A DNA stretch of 64,000 nt, taken from the NCBI RefSeq assembly GCF_023555005.1, contig NZ_JAMJPJ010000003.1:118053-182052 (forward strand). The letters are read 5' to 3'. The DNA is from Halomonas llamarensis (GTDB taxonomy: Bacteria > Pseudomonadota > Gammaproteobacteria > Pseudomonadales > Halomonadaceae). A model generated the notes under the pieces. That model saw nothing but the letters and a program-made list of their open reading frames with translations, was not told the origin of the DNA and searched no databases. Positions 42,240-52,489 of this stretch are shown in pieces (the first letter of the stretch is position 1; the number at the start of each line of letters is the position of its first letter). Both the position numbers and the translations under genes were made by a program.

Positions 42240-44843
42240 TTACGCTTCTTGTTCCACCGGAATCACGTTCGAGGCGATTTTTTGATATTCCTCAATTTCG
42301 TGGAAGTTCATGTAGCGATAGATTTCGCTGGCCATGGCATCAAACTCACCCATGTAGCGCTGGTACTCTTCAACGCTGGGTAGTCGACCTTCTACTGCCG
42401 CCACAGCGGCCAGCTCGGCAGAGGCCAAGTAGACATTGGCGCCATCGCCCAGACGGTTGGGGAAGTTACGTGTGGAGGTGGAGACCACCGTGGATTTCGC
42501 GGCAACCCGTGCTTGGTTACCCATGCACAACGAGCAGCCCGGCATTTCCATGCGCGCGCCAGCACGGCCGTAGATGCCGTAATACCCTTCTTCGGTCAAC
42601 TGATGCTGATCCATCTTGGTTGGCGGTGCCAGCCATAGGCGAGTCTTCAGGCTGCCGGCTGGCTGCTTTTCTAGCAACTTACCTGCAGCGCGGAAGTGGC
42701 CGATGTTGGTCATGCAGGAACCAATGAACACTTCATCGATCTTCTCGCCAGCGACATCAGACAACAAACGGGCGTCGTCCGGGTCGTTCGGCGCGCAGAG
42801 GATCGGCTCTTTGATTTCGCTCAGATCGATCTCGATGACTTCGGCGTAATCGGCGTCTTTGTCGGCGCGCATCAGGCTCGGATCGGCTAACCAGGCTTCC
42901 ATGGCCTCGATACGACGGCTGATAGTACGCTCATCGCCATAACCGTTGCTGATCATCCACTTGAGCAGTGTAATGTTGGACTTCAAGTACTCGCTTACGC
43001 TGTCCTCGGAAAGCGTAATGGTACAACCTGCCGCAGAGCGCTCTGCAGACGCATCGGAAAGCTCGAACGCCTGCTCGACGGTAAGATCGTCAAGCCCTTC
43101 GATTTCCAATACGCGGCCGGAGAACGCGTTCTTCTTGCCAGATTTCTCGACGGTCAACAGGCCCTGCTTGATGCCGTAAAGCGGAATGGCGTGAACCAAA
43201 TCGCGCAGGGTAACGCCCGGCTGGCGCTCGCCTTTAAAGCGCACCAGTACGGATTCCGGCATGTCCAGCGGCATTACACCGGTGGCGGCGGCAAAGGCCA
43301 CTAGGCCAGAACCGGCGGGGAAGGAAATACCCATCGGGAAGCGCGTGTGGGAGTCGCCGCCGGTGCCCACGGTATCGGGCAACAGCATGCGGTTCAGCCA
43401 GCTGTGAATGATGCCGTCGCCTGGGCGCAGCGAAACTCCACCGCGGTTCATGATGAAGTCGGGCAGGGTGTGATGAGTATCGACGTCAACCGGCTTCGGG
43501 TAGGCAGCCGTATGACAGAACGACTGCATGACCAGATCGGCTTGGAAGCCAAGACAAGCCAGATCTTTGAGCTCGTCGCGGGTCATCGGGCCGGTGGTAT
43601 CCTGAGAGCCTACGGTCGTCATCTTTGGCTCGCAGTACATGCCCGGGCGAACGCCGTCCATGCCACACGCCTTGCCGACCATCTTTTGCGCCAGCGTAAA
43701 CCCTTTGCCGGTATCTACCGGTTGCTCAGGCAGGCGGAAGACATCAGACGGCGCAAGGCCGAGCGATTCGCGTGCCTTGCCGGTTAAACCACGGCCAATG
43801 ATCAGCGGAATACGGCCACCGGCGCGTACTTCATCAAGAATCAGCTGGGTCTTGAGTTCGAAAGTCGTCAGCACGTCGTCGGTGCCGTGTTGGCACACTT
43901 TGCCTTCGTACGGGTAAACGTCGATAACGTCGCCCATATTAAGATTGGATACGTCCATCTCAACCGGCAGTGCGCCTGAGTCTTCCATAGTGTTAAAGAA
44001 GATCGGGGCGATTTTGCCGCCAAAGCAGAAGCCGCCAGCGCGCTTGTTCGGCACGTTCGGGATATCGTCACCGAAGAACCACAATACGGAGTTGGTGGCG
44101 GACTTGCGCGAAGAGCCCGTACCTACGACGTCGCCGACGTATGCTACTGGGAAGCCTTTGGCTTTTACCTCTTCGATCTGTTTGAGCGGGCCAACCTTGC
44201 CCTGTTCAATCGGCTCGATGCCTTCGCGCTCATTTTTTAGCATGGCGCGAGCATGTAACGGCATATCCGGACGCGACCAGGCATCGGGGGCAGGAGAGAG
44301 ATCATCGGTGTTGGTTTCACCTGGTACCTTAAACACGGTCAGGGTGATTTTCTCTTCCAGCGCTGGTTTAGACAGGAACCATTCAGCTTCGGCCCAAGAC
44401 TGAATAACGTCCTTGGCGACAGCATTACCGTTCTTAGCACGCTCTTCAACGTCGTGGAAAGCATCGAACATCAACAGGGTGTGTTTGAGTTGTTCGCCAA
44501 TTTCACGGGCCAGTTCTTCGTTATCTAAAAGCTCAACCAGCGAGACAATGTTGTAGCCACCCTGCATGGTGCCCAGCAGTTTTACTGCGTGGATCTTGTC
44601 GATCAGCGGGGAGGTGGCGTCTCCTTTTGCAATAGCGGTTAGGAAACCCGCTTTAACATAAGCGGCTTCATCGACGCCAGGCGGTACACGGTTGGTGATC
44701 AAGTCGAGAATGAACTCTTCTTCACCTGCCGGTGGATTATTTAGTAACTCTACAAGATCAGCAACCTGCTCAGCGGTCAGGGGCTTGGGCGGTACGCCCT
44801 CAGCAGCGCGTTCATCGACATGTTGGCGGTAAGCTTCAAGCAC
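42240..44843 (-). CDS. acnB: Aconitate hydratase B (bifunctional aconitase/2-methylisocitrate dehydratase)
   Basis: Interconverts citrate and isocitrate with a [4Fe-4S] cluster and can act in the methylcitrate cycle. It has 867 residues (E. coli 865). The N-terminal HEAT-like domain ([19 protein letters not shown]) precedes the swivelling domain with GSSRKSAT. Cluster cysteines are in SFCHTAAYP and in [11 protein letters not shown] near the C-terminus. [12 protein letters not shown] is also typical. The start codon is GTG (44841-44843) with GAGAGGG before it, and it aligns with the E. coli start. Confidence 0.97.
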   Translation of the reverse strand: MLEAYRQHVDERAAEGVPPKPLTAEQVADLVELLNNPPAGEEEFILDLITNRVPPGVDEAAYVKAGFLTAIAKGDATSPLIDKIHAVKLLGTMQGGYNIVSLVELLDNEELAREIGEQLKHTLLMFDAFHDVEERAKNGNAVAKDVIQSWAEAEWFLSKPALEEKITLTVFKVPGETNTDDLSPAPDAWSRPDMPLHARAMLKNEREGIEPIEQGKVGPLKQIEEVKAKGFPVAYVGDVVGTGSSRKSATNSVLWFFGDDIPNVPNKRAGGFCFGGKIAPIFFNTMEDSGALPVEMDVSNLNMGDVIDVYPYEGKVCQHGTDDVLTTFELKTQLILDEVRAGGRIPLIIGRGLTGKARESLGLAPSDVFRLPEQPVDTGKGFTLAQKMVGKACGMDGVRPGMYCEPKMTTVGSQDTTGPMTRDELKDLACLGFQADLVMQSFCHTAAYPKPVDVDTHHTLPDFIMNRGGVSLRPGDGIIHSWLNRMLLPDTVGTGGDSHTRFPMGISFPAGSGLVAFAAATGVMPLDMPESVLVRFKGERQPGVTLRDLVHAIPLYGIKQGLLTVEKSGKKNAFSGRVLEIEGLDDLTVEQAFELSDASAERSAAGCTITLSEDSVSEYLKSNITLLKWMISNGYGDERTISRRIEAMEAWLADPSLMRADKDADYAEVIEIDLSEIKEPILCAPNDPDDARLLSDVAGEKIDEVFIGSCMTNIGHFRAAGKLLEKQPAGSLKTRLWLAPPTKMDQHQLTEEGYYGIYGRAGARMEMPGCSLCMGNQARVAAKSTVVSTSTRNFPNRLGDGANVYLASAELAAVAAVEGRLPSVEEYQRYMGEFDAMASEIYRYMNFHEIEEYQKIASNVIPVEQEA

Positions 44844-45233
44844 GTTGGGGCCCTCTCATTTGCTTTATGATGGCTGGCTGGGTAGCTACAGAAAGTCAGT
44901 AGTGGACAGGCCAGACATACGATATACGCTTGACAAACAGCGTCTGGTTAGGTGTCCGCAATTCTACGGCAAACTGTCGACAATGTTAAGCGAGCAGGCG
45001 GGCAAAGCCCTTGTACTTTGGTGAAAGCCCGCAGGTAAAAAAGCCGCATTGAGATAGTGCATAAGCCAACAGGTGTGATTCTGGCGTTGCCACGTTAATA
45101 TGAAACGTCGAAGTATAACGTAATGGAAAACGTCATGACGTGTGCCTGTAATAATACTTAATGTTGCACAGTGCCTACGTTTTAGATACATGTCTTGTAC
45201 AATGACGAAAACGTTTTTTTGGGTACGGGTGTT
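44844..45233. other. Divergent intergenic region between acnB and miaE
   Basis: About 390 bases with no supported gene. It must hold promoters for both genes. TTGACA-like pieces occur (44930-44936 on plus), but no pair with good spacing convinces me. A 75-codon minus-strand frame (44964-45191) has unlikely composition and no ribosome site. Confidence 0.5.
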
Positions 45234-45890
45234 ATGTCGATATTTACCGCTGAATCAAACCAAGCCGATCATTCTTTAACAGCGGATGACCTGCTGCCTG
45301 AAAGTCTGCTGAACTTTTTAGCCTGTCCAACCCCTAGGGCATGGATAGGTTGGGCATTAGAAAATCACGAGCTGCTGCTGATTGATCACGCGCAGTGCGA
45401 AAAAAAAGCCGCGTCGACGGCGATGAGTTTGCTCTACCGGTATGTTGAACAGCCGTTATTGCTTAGCAAAATGTCACAGCTAGCGCGTGAAGAGCTTTTA
45501 CATTTTGAGCAAGTCGTCCAACTGATGGAAAAGCGCGGCGTAACGTATCGTCATTTAACGGCCTCTCGCTATGCCGAAGGGCTGAGACGGCATGTGCGTC
45601 CTAACGAACCTGAGCGGTTGATTGATGTGCTGATTATCGGGGCGTTGATTGAGGCGCGAAGCTGTGAGCGGTTTGCCTGTTTGATTCCTTATTTAGATAT
45701 TGAGCTTGCTAAGTTCTATCGTACACTGGTGAAATCGGAAGGGCGGCATTTTGAGGATTACCTTTTGCTGGCAGGTCAGCAGACCCGAGAGCCTATCGAT
45801 GAACGCATTGCGTTCTTTGTGGCTTGTGAGCAGGAATTGATCATGTCGCCCGATACAGCGTTTCGTTTTCATAGCGGTGTCCCGGCGTAA
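45234..45890 (+). CDS. miaE: tRNA-(ms2io6A37) hydroxylase MiaE
   Basis: Non-haem diiron oxygenase that hydroxylates the isopentenyl group of ms2i6A at tRNA position 37. It has 218 residues of helical, ferritin-like fold. The diiron ligands are visible as two ExxH motifs: REELLHFEQV (about 86-94) and SEGRHFEDY (about 173-181), with EARSCERF between. Start at ATG 45234; a TTG-started extension (45195) is not needed. The regulator gene follows 30 bases after the stop. Confidence 0.92.
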   Translation: MSIFTAESNQADHSLTADDLLPESLLNFLACPTPRAWIGWALENHELLLIDHAQCEKKAASTAMSLLYRYVEQPLLLSKMSQLAREELLHFEQVVQLMEKRGVTYRHLTASRYAEGLRRHVRPNEPERLIDVLIIGALIEARSCERFACLIPYLDIELAKFYRTLVKSEGRHFEDYLLLAGQQTREPIDERIAFFVACEQELIMSPDTAFRFHSGVPA

Positions 45891-45920
45891 CCCGTCATTT
45901 GCTTAGGCAGGATGTGTCCC

Positions 45921-48900
45921 ATGCGCGATGTAAGTGAGTCTGATCAGCTGGTTCTTTTTGGCCATTTTTCCCTAAGCCTGGGTGAGGATGTGCTGACCCA
46001 CTTCAGCTATGACAAGGTGAAAGCGTTACTGGTGTATTTGCTACTTCACCGTCAGCCGGTAAATCGCGCCGCGCTCGCGGAGCTTCTCTGGCCGGACCAA
46101 GGGTTATCGTCAGGGCGTACTAACCTACGTCATGCGTTGCACTGCTTGCGTCAGTCGCTGGGGGATAAAGCAGATCAGGTGATCAGCGTTTCTCGCCAAA
46201 CGATTGCCTTTAACTTGCCCCTACATTGGCAGGTGGATTTGCATGAGTTGCAGCGTTTGCTTGAAGGGCCGCGCGATCTGGAAACGCTCGACGCTGTGCT
46301 GGCCTGCTACCAAGGAGATTTGATCGAAGAGTTGCAGCTAACCAACTGTGCCGAATTTCAACGTTGGCTGGTGCAAGTACGCAACGAGTGGCGTCAGCGT
46401 GTTATTCGTTTTGCCGAACAGGTGCTAGATGCACACACCGATATGCCGGATATCATGCTAGAAACCTTGGTAAGCCGTTTTTCCGGTTATGGTCCTTTCC
46501 ATGAGCGGCTAGTGAAACAGTTGGCTGAGCAAGATCAAATGGCCGCAGCTCACGAGCAATATAATAGTTACTTGCAGCTGTTGGCGCTCTCGGGTCAGCA
46601 ACCGGAACCCAGCTTTTTGCAGCTTGCCAACTATTGGTCAGATGGGCACCAGGACCCTCGGATGATCAGCCCGCAGGGGGCCTATTCGCGGACCTTGGCG
46701 GCAGATAGTAAGCCGCTGCGCGAGGATGAAATCGAACTTCGTCAGCTTTCTGTTATGGCTATACGTTTGCGTTTGCAAGGAGATTGGCAAGACCGGGGGG
46801 CGACCCGCAGCTGCTTGACCTTGCAGCTTGAGTTGCTGCGCTGGCTGGAGCAACAGTGCCATCACTTGGGCGGGTTTTGGTTACCCGGCGCCACGGGTGG
46901 CTTAGGCCTAGCATGTTTTGGCACACATGGGCCCGCTCACCAGCTGGCAGAGCTAGTGGCGCTTTACGAGCATTGTCGCCATGCGCTGCCGCAAGAGTGC
47001 GAACGCCACTGGATGGGAGACGGTGAGCCACCACACTTTGAGTTGGCAGCGGGCTTACACAGCGGTCGTGTGGTTTACTTGCCCGAGCGTCAGTTAGCAG
47101 ACCCGTTGGGGCAAGTGACGCAGGTTTCGCTTGAGCTAATGAGCGCTGCGGAAGGCAGTGAACTGGTGATCTCGCAAGAGGCGAGCCAGCATATGCCGCC
47201 CGCGCTTGATTTGCAGCCACGCCTTACGTCGCGCTTGCTAGCCAGTGATGGCCGTGTGCGGCTGCGCGCCTTAGCGCTAGGCAAAAACGAGGGTGGGCGC
47301 GATGCCATGCCACCAAGTTTGGTCGGGCGCGAAACAGCACTACGCACACTGCGAGATGCCCTGGCGCGGGCTGGCATTGGGTTGCGCCAAAGCGTGTTAG
47401 TGCGAGGGCCTTCCGGAATGGGGAAATCCGCACTGATGGTCGGGTTTCGTCAGTTAGAGCTCAGTCGCGACGCCGCAATTTGCTGGCAGCCTGCCACGCG
47501 GTTATCGGTATTAGAGCCTTATGGTGTTGCTCGTACGTTGATCGGTTGGTATCTCGATGTCGAGCCTGATATTGGCTTGGTCAAAGAGCTACAGGCCCGC
47601 CTGGGTATGCCTGAGCTTGACGACGCCCGTCAGCGTTTATTGGAAGAAGCGTTAGGGGTGCGTGACGTTCAGGAGATTACTCAGCTGACACAAAACGGTG
47701 AAGCCGTAGAGCTGGTGGTAAACCTGCTGCATCGTTTGATCGAGCAGCAAGCGTCGGAGCGAACCCTCGCATTAATGCTTGATGATTTGCAGTGGTTAGA
47801 CGAGCCTTCATTCAAAGTGCTTTCTGGCCTGCAGGCACGCTTGCCCATCAATACCGCCTTTATGCTTGTCGCAAGCCATCATGGGCGCGAGGGGCTGCCG
47901 GTTAAACTACACTGGGATCAGCAAATAACGCTAGGACGCTTGGATGCACTACAGTCTTCGCGGTTGCTGTCGCAATTGTCACGCCGCTACCGTATTCATC
48001 TTAGCCCGCGGTTGCGCAATCAAATTATTGAGCGCTGCGACGGCGTGCCGCTCTATATGCAGGAGATTTGTCGGCGTCTAGATATGGATCGTCGCGAGGG
48101 GCGCACTATACAGTTTGATGATTTGCCCAAAGGCCTTTTAGGCTTGCTCGCTAGTCGCATTGATCAGCTAGAGCAAGATCGCCATCTTGCCCACGTGGCG
48201 GCGGTATTGGGCAAACGCTTCCGGTTGGATTTTCTGGCTGAGTGCAGCGGCGTTGAGCCACCGGCGTTGCAGCAGGCGTTGGAGCATATGCGCCAGCTTG
48301 AAATTGTAGAACCGGTAGAAAAAGAGGGCGATCACTTAGAATACCAGTTCAGCCACCAGCTGCTCCAGGAAGCGGCTTATCTTTCTTGCCCACGGGATGT
48401 GCGCGTCAAGCTTCATCAGCAAGTGGTTAGCTTGATTGAAGAGCGCTTTCCCATGTGGATGAGTCGCCATCCAGGCGATTTTGCTACCCATCTGCGCCGA
48501 AGTGGCCATTACGCCCGTGGTGCACGCTACTTCGAGCTTGCCGCGCGCGAGGCGTTAAAAGTCAGCGCTAACCGTACGGCGTTGCGCATGGCCGATTTTG
48601 GTATTGCCAGCTTGCGTCACGTAGACCATCAAACCGAGCGCGAAGTCAGTTTACTTACCGTGCGCGGCCAGGCGGCGTTTGCCTTGGAAGGGCACGGCTC
48701 ACCAACCGCGCATGAAAGTTTTGTCCGTGCGCGTGAGCTTTTGCGTAGCACCGACCAGGAAAGTGCTGATGAGCCAGAAGATTTAGAACAAATCTTTCTG
48801 GTGAAATGGGGGCTCTGGGTGGGACGCAGTCAGCGTTACGCGCATGCGGACGCATTTGCGCTGGCTTCAACATTGGCGGGTATCGCCGCTAAGTTGGAAG

Positions 48901-49820
48901 ACCCACGCTATCAGCGCCTGGCGGATTACGCGCGAGCCCACTGCGAATATTGGGCAGGGCGTATTCAGCAAGCGCACGATCACCTTGATGAAATTGACCC
49001 CCTCAACGCGCAGATGATGATTGAGTGGTTGCCCTTCTCAGATCACCCACAAGTCACCGCGGCGTGTTTTCAGGGCTGGGCTTTGTGTTTGCGCGGTGAT
49101 TACCAGCGTGCTGAACGCCAAGTCTCAGCGGCGATTCGGTTAGCAGAGCAAATCGGCCACCCCGGCACGCTTGCCATGGCATTGTTGTTTGCGGCTGCGC
49201 TTTATCGCCAACTTGGGCATGTGCATTTGGCGACGCGCCACGCCGAGCGAGCCGCGGCGATGACCGGCACACCGGATTTGCAACTTTGGCAAATTGCCGC
49301 TCAAGCCATTTTGGGCTGGCAGCAAGCGTTAGGTGGCGATAGGACCGGCTTGCAAAAGCTAGAAGAAAGCTTGGATCAAATGGCCGAGCTGAATGGACGC
49401 GATCGTTACAAGCGCCCGGTGCTGTGGTACGCCGATGCGTGTGTGGCATTAGGTGAGCTTAAAGCCGCAGAGGATTACCTAGACCAGTGCTTGGTTATTG
49501 CGCAGGAACGTACCACGCTATTTTTGCCTGAGTTGGCCACTCATCTGGCTCGCGTTCGCCAGCGGATGGGGTACGCACCTCAAGAGGTGAAAACCCTCGC
49601 TAGCCTGGCGATTTCCCAGGCGCGAGAGCACGGCAATCGCCATCAAGAGTTAGCGGCTCTGGAGTTTTGGTTGACGGATATAGCACCGGATGATGAAAAA
49701 GCTCGGGAAACCTTCCGGTGCTTGCTCAATGACGTTAGCCACAGTGACGCACCGGTGTTGGTGCGATGGGTCAGCCTGCTTGGCCGTCGCTTGGCACCCG
49801 AAAGTCTAGCGAGCGATTAG
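45921..49820 (+). CDS. Giant SARP-type regulator: winged helix + BTAD + degenerate cyclase-like domain + STAND ATPase + TPR-like repeats
   Basis: About 1,299 residues. Residues 9-95 are an OmpR/SARP winged helix (ALLVYLLLHRQPVNRAALA...LLWPD), and about 100-240 a BTAD helical domain. Residues about 272-455 follow the pattern of a class III nucleotide cyclase domain (RQLSVMAIRL, GGFWLPGATGGLGLACFG, LAAGLHSGRVV, GSELVIS), but the metal-binding aspartates are missing, so it cannot be catalytic. An ATPase follows with Walker A GPSGMGKSAL near 497 and Walker B LMLDDLQWLD near 615, then about 430 residues of helical repeats. Such proteins are signal-integrating activators; the target and signal are unknown. 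I prefer ATG 45921 over 45912 for ribosome-site spacing. Confidence 0.8.
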   Translation: MRDVSESDQLVLFGHFSLSLGEDVLTHFSYDKVKALLVYLLLHRQPVNRAALAELLWPDQGLSSGRTNLRHALHCLRQSLGDKADQVISVSRQTIAFNLPLHWQVDLHELQRLLEGPRDLETLDAVLACYQGDLIEELQLTNCAEFQRWLVQVRNEWRQRVIRFAEQVLDAHTDMPDIMLETLVSRFSGYGPFHERLVKQLAEQDQMAAAHEQYNSYLQLLALSGQQPEPSFLQLANYWSDGHQDPRMISPQGAYSRTLAADSKPLREDEIELRQLSVMAIRLRLQGDWQDRGATRSCLTLQLELLRWLEQQCHHLGGFWLPGATGGLGLACFGTHGPAHQLAELVALYEHCRHALPQECERHWMGDGEPPHFELAAGLHSGRVVYLPERQLADPLGQVTQVSLELMSAAEGSELVISQEASQHMPPALDLQPRLTSRLLASDGRVRLRALALGKNEGGRDAMPPSLVGRETALRTLRDALARAGIGLRQSVLVRGPSGMGKSALMVGFRQLELSRDAAICWQPATRLSVLEPYGVARTLIGWYLDVEPDIGLVKELQARLGMPELDDARQRLLEEALGVRDVQEITQLTQNGEAVELVVNLLHRLIEQQASERTLALMLDDLQWLDEPSFKVLSGLQARLPINTAFMLVASHHGREGLPVKLHWDQQITLGRLDALQSSRLLSQLSRRYRIHLSPRLRNQIIERCDGVPLYMQEICRRLDMDRREGRTIQFDDLPKGLLGLLASRIDQLEQDRHLAHVAAVLGKRFRLDFLAECSGVEPPALQQALEHMRQLEIVEPVEKEGDHLEYQFSHQLLQEAAYLSCPRDVRVKLHQQVVSLIEERFPMWMSRHPGDFATHLRRSGHYARGARYFELAAREALKVSANRTALRMADFGIASLRHVDHQTEREVSLLTVRGQAAFALEGHGSPTAHESFVRARELLRSTDQESADEPEDLEQIFLVKWGLWVGRSQRYAHADAFALASTLAGIAAKLEDPRYQRLADYARAHCEYWAGRIQQAHDHLDEIDPLNAQMMIEWLPFSDHPQVTAACFQGWALCLRGDYQRAERQVSAAIRLAEQIGHPGTLAMALLFAAALYRQLGHVHLATRHAERAAAMTGTPDLQLWQIAAQAILGWQQALGGDRTGLQKLEESLDQMAELNGRDRYKRPVLWYADACVALGELKAAEDYLDQCLVIAQERTTLFLPELATHLARVRQRMGYAPQEVKTLASLAISQAREHGNRHQELAALEFWLTDIAPDDEKARETFRCLLNDVSHSDAPVLVRWVSLLGRRLAPESLASD

Positions 49821-49839
49821 CTGCCCTAGCGCGGCTGGC

Positions 49840-50130
49840 TTAGCCTGTTGCGTCTTCCAATTGGCTTAAAGCGGCGAGAGCGTCTTCACGTTTCTCGCCG
49901 CATAGCGCTGAATCAAAGCGAAAAAGTGCACACACCGCCGGGCGTGTGGGCTCGCCGAACAGGCGGCAAAAATTATGCTCGTCGAGTTGCACACAGCGTA
50001 CTCCAGCAGGCTTTCCGTTAGGCATTTTCGGAATAGGAGTGCTGATGGAGGGCGCTATGCAGCAGGCGCCGCAACCAGGACGGCACCCCTCATTTGAGTT
50101 GGCTTGGTCGGTTTGAATCAAAGTGCTCAT
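49840..50130 (-). CDS. YkgJ-family cysteine cluster protein
   Basis: A 96-residue protein with eight cysteines arranged as CRPGCGACCIAP, then CVQLDEHNFCRLFG, then RPAVC, the zinc/iron-chelating pattern of the YkgJ (UPF0153) family. It has no signal or membrane segment. Its ATG overlaps the stop of the queD-like gene by four bases, so it is coupled to the queuosine operon, although no role in that pathway is known to me. It is convergent with the SARP-like gene. Confidence 0.85.
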   Translation of the reverse strand: MSTLIQTDQANSNEGCRPGCGACCIAPSISTPIPKMPNGKPAGVRCVQLDEHNFCRLFGEPTRPAVCALFRFDSALCGEKREDALAALSQLEDATG

Positions 50131-50960
50131 GGTGCAGCGTCGGCCGTCGCGCCTTTATTGATCCCCTCATAAGCTACCACTTCAGTCTTTTGGCCCGTGT
50201 AACGGGCAATTTGACTGGCTAACCACCGAGCAATATTTTCAACCGTGGTAGGAGACCCTAGTACCGCGCACCGGTTCATCGGAAGAGTAAGCTCGAAGTT
50301 GCCCTGCAACGCCGTATAGCGGCACGTTAATGTGTTGGCACTTTGGTGTGTAATATCCGCCTCTTCAACCAAATAGCGGTGGTTTAACCACTCGGCCCAG
50401 TGAGCTTCAAGTGTCGGCTGTCGTTGCCCTTGTTGGTAAACTGCTAAGTGCGAGCGATGGCCGTGCGCAATACGTTGACAGTTGCCTGAATGGCGTTTGA
50501 GTCCATGGCTATAGCCGTAAGCCGCTTCGTCAATAGCTTCTTGATGCACTTTGATGCCGACGTGATCAACGTTGTCAGGGTATGCTTGACTGAGCAATCG
50601 ACTGCCGTACGCCGCAAATACAGCGGCATCAATATGGGTGGCAGGTATCAAGGTGAATGCTTCTTCTGGCCCTTTGATTTCAGCCGGATAGGGTGTTTCT
50701 GCGTGAAAGCAGAGTCCCTCTTGGCAAGAGGAAATACGGGTATTAGGTGCCTGGGTGGGAATCAAAAGCGTGTGATCGGGTCCGCTGTCGAGTACTGCTT
50801 TGATCCAGGGTTTTACCGCACCAAAGTCGAGCAGCATGCCATCGTCGCCAAGCTTCCCTTCTAAATGGACATCAATCTGCCAGCTCATGCCTGTTAAGCC
50901 GTGATTAGGGTCCCAGATAGATACATCGACGTTAGTCAAGTTGTGAACAAAGAGCGCCAT
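50127..50960 (-). CDS. queD: QueD-family 6-carboxytetrahydropterin synthase, double-length (two T-fold halves)
   Basis: A 277-residue protein, over twice the length of E. coli QueD (121). The N-terminal half (about 18-68) has HGLTGMSWQIDVHLEG and GMLLDFGAVKPWIK then DH, matching the HGHSF...IIDFAELK...LDH part of QueD. The C-terminal half (about 150-270) has the catalytic-type Cys161 in HSGNCQRIAHGHRSHL with the zinc pair His166/His168, and PTTVENIARWLA...VAYEG. Each half is incomplete and together they cover one active site. With queE and queC in one operon it should make 6-carboxytetrahydropterin for preQ0. It overlaps queE by one base and ykgJ by four. Confidence 0.8.
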   Translation of the reverse strand: MALFVHNLTNVDVSIWDPNHGLTGMSWQIDVHLEGKLGDDGMLLDFGAVKPWIKAVLDSGPDHTLLIPTQAPNTRISSCQEGLCFHAETPYPAEIKGPEEAFTLIPATHIDAAVFAAYGSRLLSQAYPDNVDHVGIKVHQEAIDEAAYGYSHGLKRHSGNCQRIAHGHRSHLAVYQQGQRQPTLEAHWAEWLNHRYLVEEADITHQSANTLTCRYTALQGNFELTLPMNRCAVLGSPTTVENIARWLASQIARYTGQKTEVVAYEGINKGATADAAP

Positions 50961-51610
50961 TATGCAAAGCCCGCGATTTTATGTATTTGCATGGAAAGCC
51001 GCCATTGTGGGTGACTTAGGCAGTATTCCGTGGTCTGTGAGACCGCTTTTTCTACCGTAGCGGAATCCGCGAGAAAAGAGCTGTCCATGGGCTGCAAAAA
51101 GAAGTGTGTAAACGCAAGGTCAGCGAATTCCTCTGGTGCTGCGGTGTCTTGTGGGTACACAAGCTTAAGCTCTTGCCCTTGGGTGATGACAAGGGGATTG
51201 CGACCTTTGGGGCTGACACACAGCCAATCAATGCCTTCGGGTGCCGGTAGTGTACCGTTCGTTTCTACTGCAATATCGAAACCTTTCTCGTGTAGTGCGT
51301 CAATTAAGGCTTTATCAAGTTGTAGAAGCGGCTCTCCCCCGGTGAAAACAATATAAGGCGTGCCTTGCGTGGTGTTAGGCCAGAGTGCTTGAAGGTATAT
51401 CGCGAGCGTAATCGCGTCGTGAAAGCGACCACCATTGAGGCCATCGGTGCCGATAAAGTCGGTATCACAAAATTGACACTGTGCGCTTGAACGATCTTTT
51501 TCACGCCCTGACCATAGGTTGCAGCCGCTAAATCGACAAAAAACGCTGGCGCGACCTGCTTGCGCACCTTCGCCCTGCAATGTGTAAAAAGCCTCTTTAA
51601 CGTGATACAT
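50960..51610 (-). CDS. queE: 7-carboxy-7-deazaguanine synthase QueE (radical SAM)
   Basis: Converts 6-carboxytetrahydropterin to 7-carboxy-7-deazaguanine. It has 216 residues. The N-terminus has [15 protein letters not shown], and the cluster motif is C-x14-C-x2-C (GCNLWSG...QCQFCDTDF), the QueE version of the radical SAM motif. [10 protein letters not shown] and VETNGT (SAM-binding) and a C-terminal LQPMD follow. The start at ATG 51608-51610 lies inside the end of queC (14-base overlap); the frame opens further up at 51661 without support. Confidence 0.94.
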   Translation of the reverse strand: MYHVKEAFYTLQGEGAQAGRASVFCRFSGCNLWSGREKDRSSAQCQFCDTDFIGTDGLNGGRFHDAITLAIYLQALWPNTTQGTPYIVFTGGEPLLQLDKALIDALHEKGFDIAVETNGTLPAPEGIDWLCVSPKGRNPLVITQGQELKLVYPQDTAAPEEFADLAFTHFFLQPMDSSFLADSATVEKAVSQTTEYCLSHPQWRLSMQIHKIAGFA

Positions 51611-52292
51611 GAGCTGCCTCTTGGGCATAAGGGAGGGGGTCATACACGCCGTTTTGCGCAAAGGCAGCTAAGCGCTCACGACAACTGCCGCACATCCCGC
51701 ACGCTAACGCCTTGCCTTCGTAGCAGGTCCAGGTGTGAGTATAATCGAGCCCCATGGCGAGGCCGTCTTTCAGAATATCGGCCTTATTGGCGTGAAGGTA
51801 GGGCGCGTGAAGCGTTACTGGGGTGAAGTTGGCAATGCCTGCAGCGTGGTTCATCGCATCGACAAATTCTGGACGGCAATCCGGATATAACGCGTGATCG
51901 CTAGCGTGGGCGCCATAATCCACCCGAGTTGCGCCAATATTTACGGCCTTGGCAATGGCCAGCGAGAGCAGCACCATATTGCGGTTGGGCACAACTGTGG
52001 CGGCTAAACTTTCGCTGTCGTAGTGGCTATCGGGCACGCTGCGCTCGAGGTTAGTTAGCGCTGAATTATCTATTAAGCCATGGATGGCGCGAATATCGAC
52101 CACCTGGTGAGGAATAGCGAGCGCTTGGCAAACCTGTGTTGCTACGTCGAGTTCTCGCCGGTGGCGTTGGCCATAATCAAACGATAACGCGTGAATATTA
52201 AGCCCTTCGCGCAGGGCGCGATGGAGAACGGTGAAAGAATCCATGCCACCGGAATAGATTACCACGGTGGTATTTTCTGAAGGGTAGGGCAT
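51597..52292 (-). CDS. queC: 7-cyano-7-deazaguanine synthase QueC
   Basis: Makes preQ0 from 7-carboxy-7-deazaguanine, ammonia and ATP. It has 231 residues (E. coli 231). The PP-loop [11 protein letters not shown] is near residue 14, followed by [11 protein letters not shown] and [11 protein letters not shown]. The zinc site is four cysteines: TCYEG, then CGMCGSC. Start at ATG 52290-52292; the 13-codon extension to 52331 is not conserved. It is the first gene of queC-queE-queD-ykgJ. The 200-base leader has no preQ1 riboswitch motif that I can see. Confidence 0.95.
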   Translation of the reverse strand: MPYPSENTTVVIYSGGMDSFTVLHRALREGLNIHALSFDYGQRHRRELDVATQVCQALAIPHQVVDIRAIHGLIDNSALTNLERSVPDSHYDSESLAATVVPNRNMVLLSLAIAKAVNIGATRVDYGAHASDHALYPDCRPEFVDAMNHAAGIANFTPVTLHAPYLHANKADILKDGLAMGLDYTHTWTCYEGKALACGMCGSCRERLAAFAQNGVYDPLPYAQEAAHVSR

Positions 52293-52489
52293 ATAAAACG
52301 TCTCTTGGTCGGAGAATTTATCTCTTCTCACAAGCGCGATGAGATTTCCTGCGCCGAGAAGCTTTCCGGGGTCCGGTCCGGAAGGCAGCTAGTGTACGTA
52401 ACTCGTCTATCTCTGACCAGGTATGGCTGCCTAGTCAGTGAACGGGCAGCTTGGTACTATGCGCTCCACCTTATGAGTGGACATAGTAG

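Noticed and set aside
44964..45191. 75-codon minus-strand open frame between acnB and miaE
   Set aside because: Unlikely residue composition, no ribosome site, and it lies in a divergent control region.
52293..52489. PreQ1 riboswitch in the queC leader
   Set aside because: I looked for preQ1-I and preQ1-II motifs on the minus strand and found neither, only a small GC hairpin (52362-52383) without a T run.
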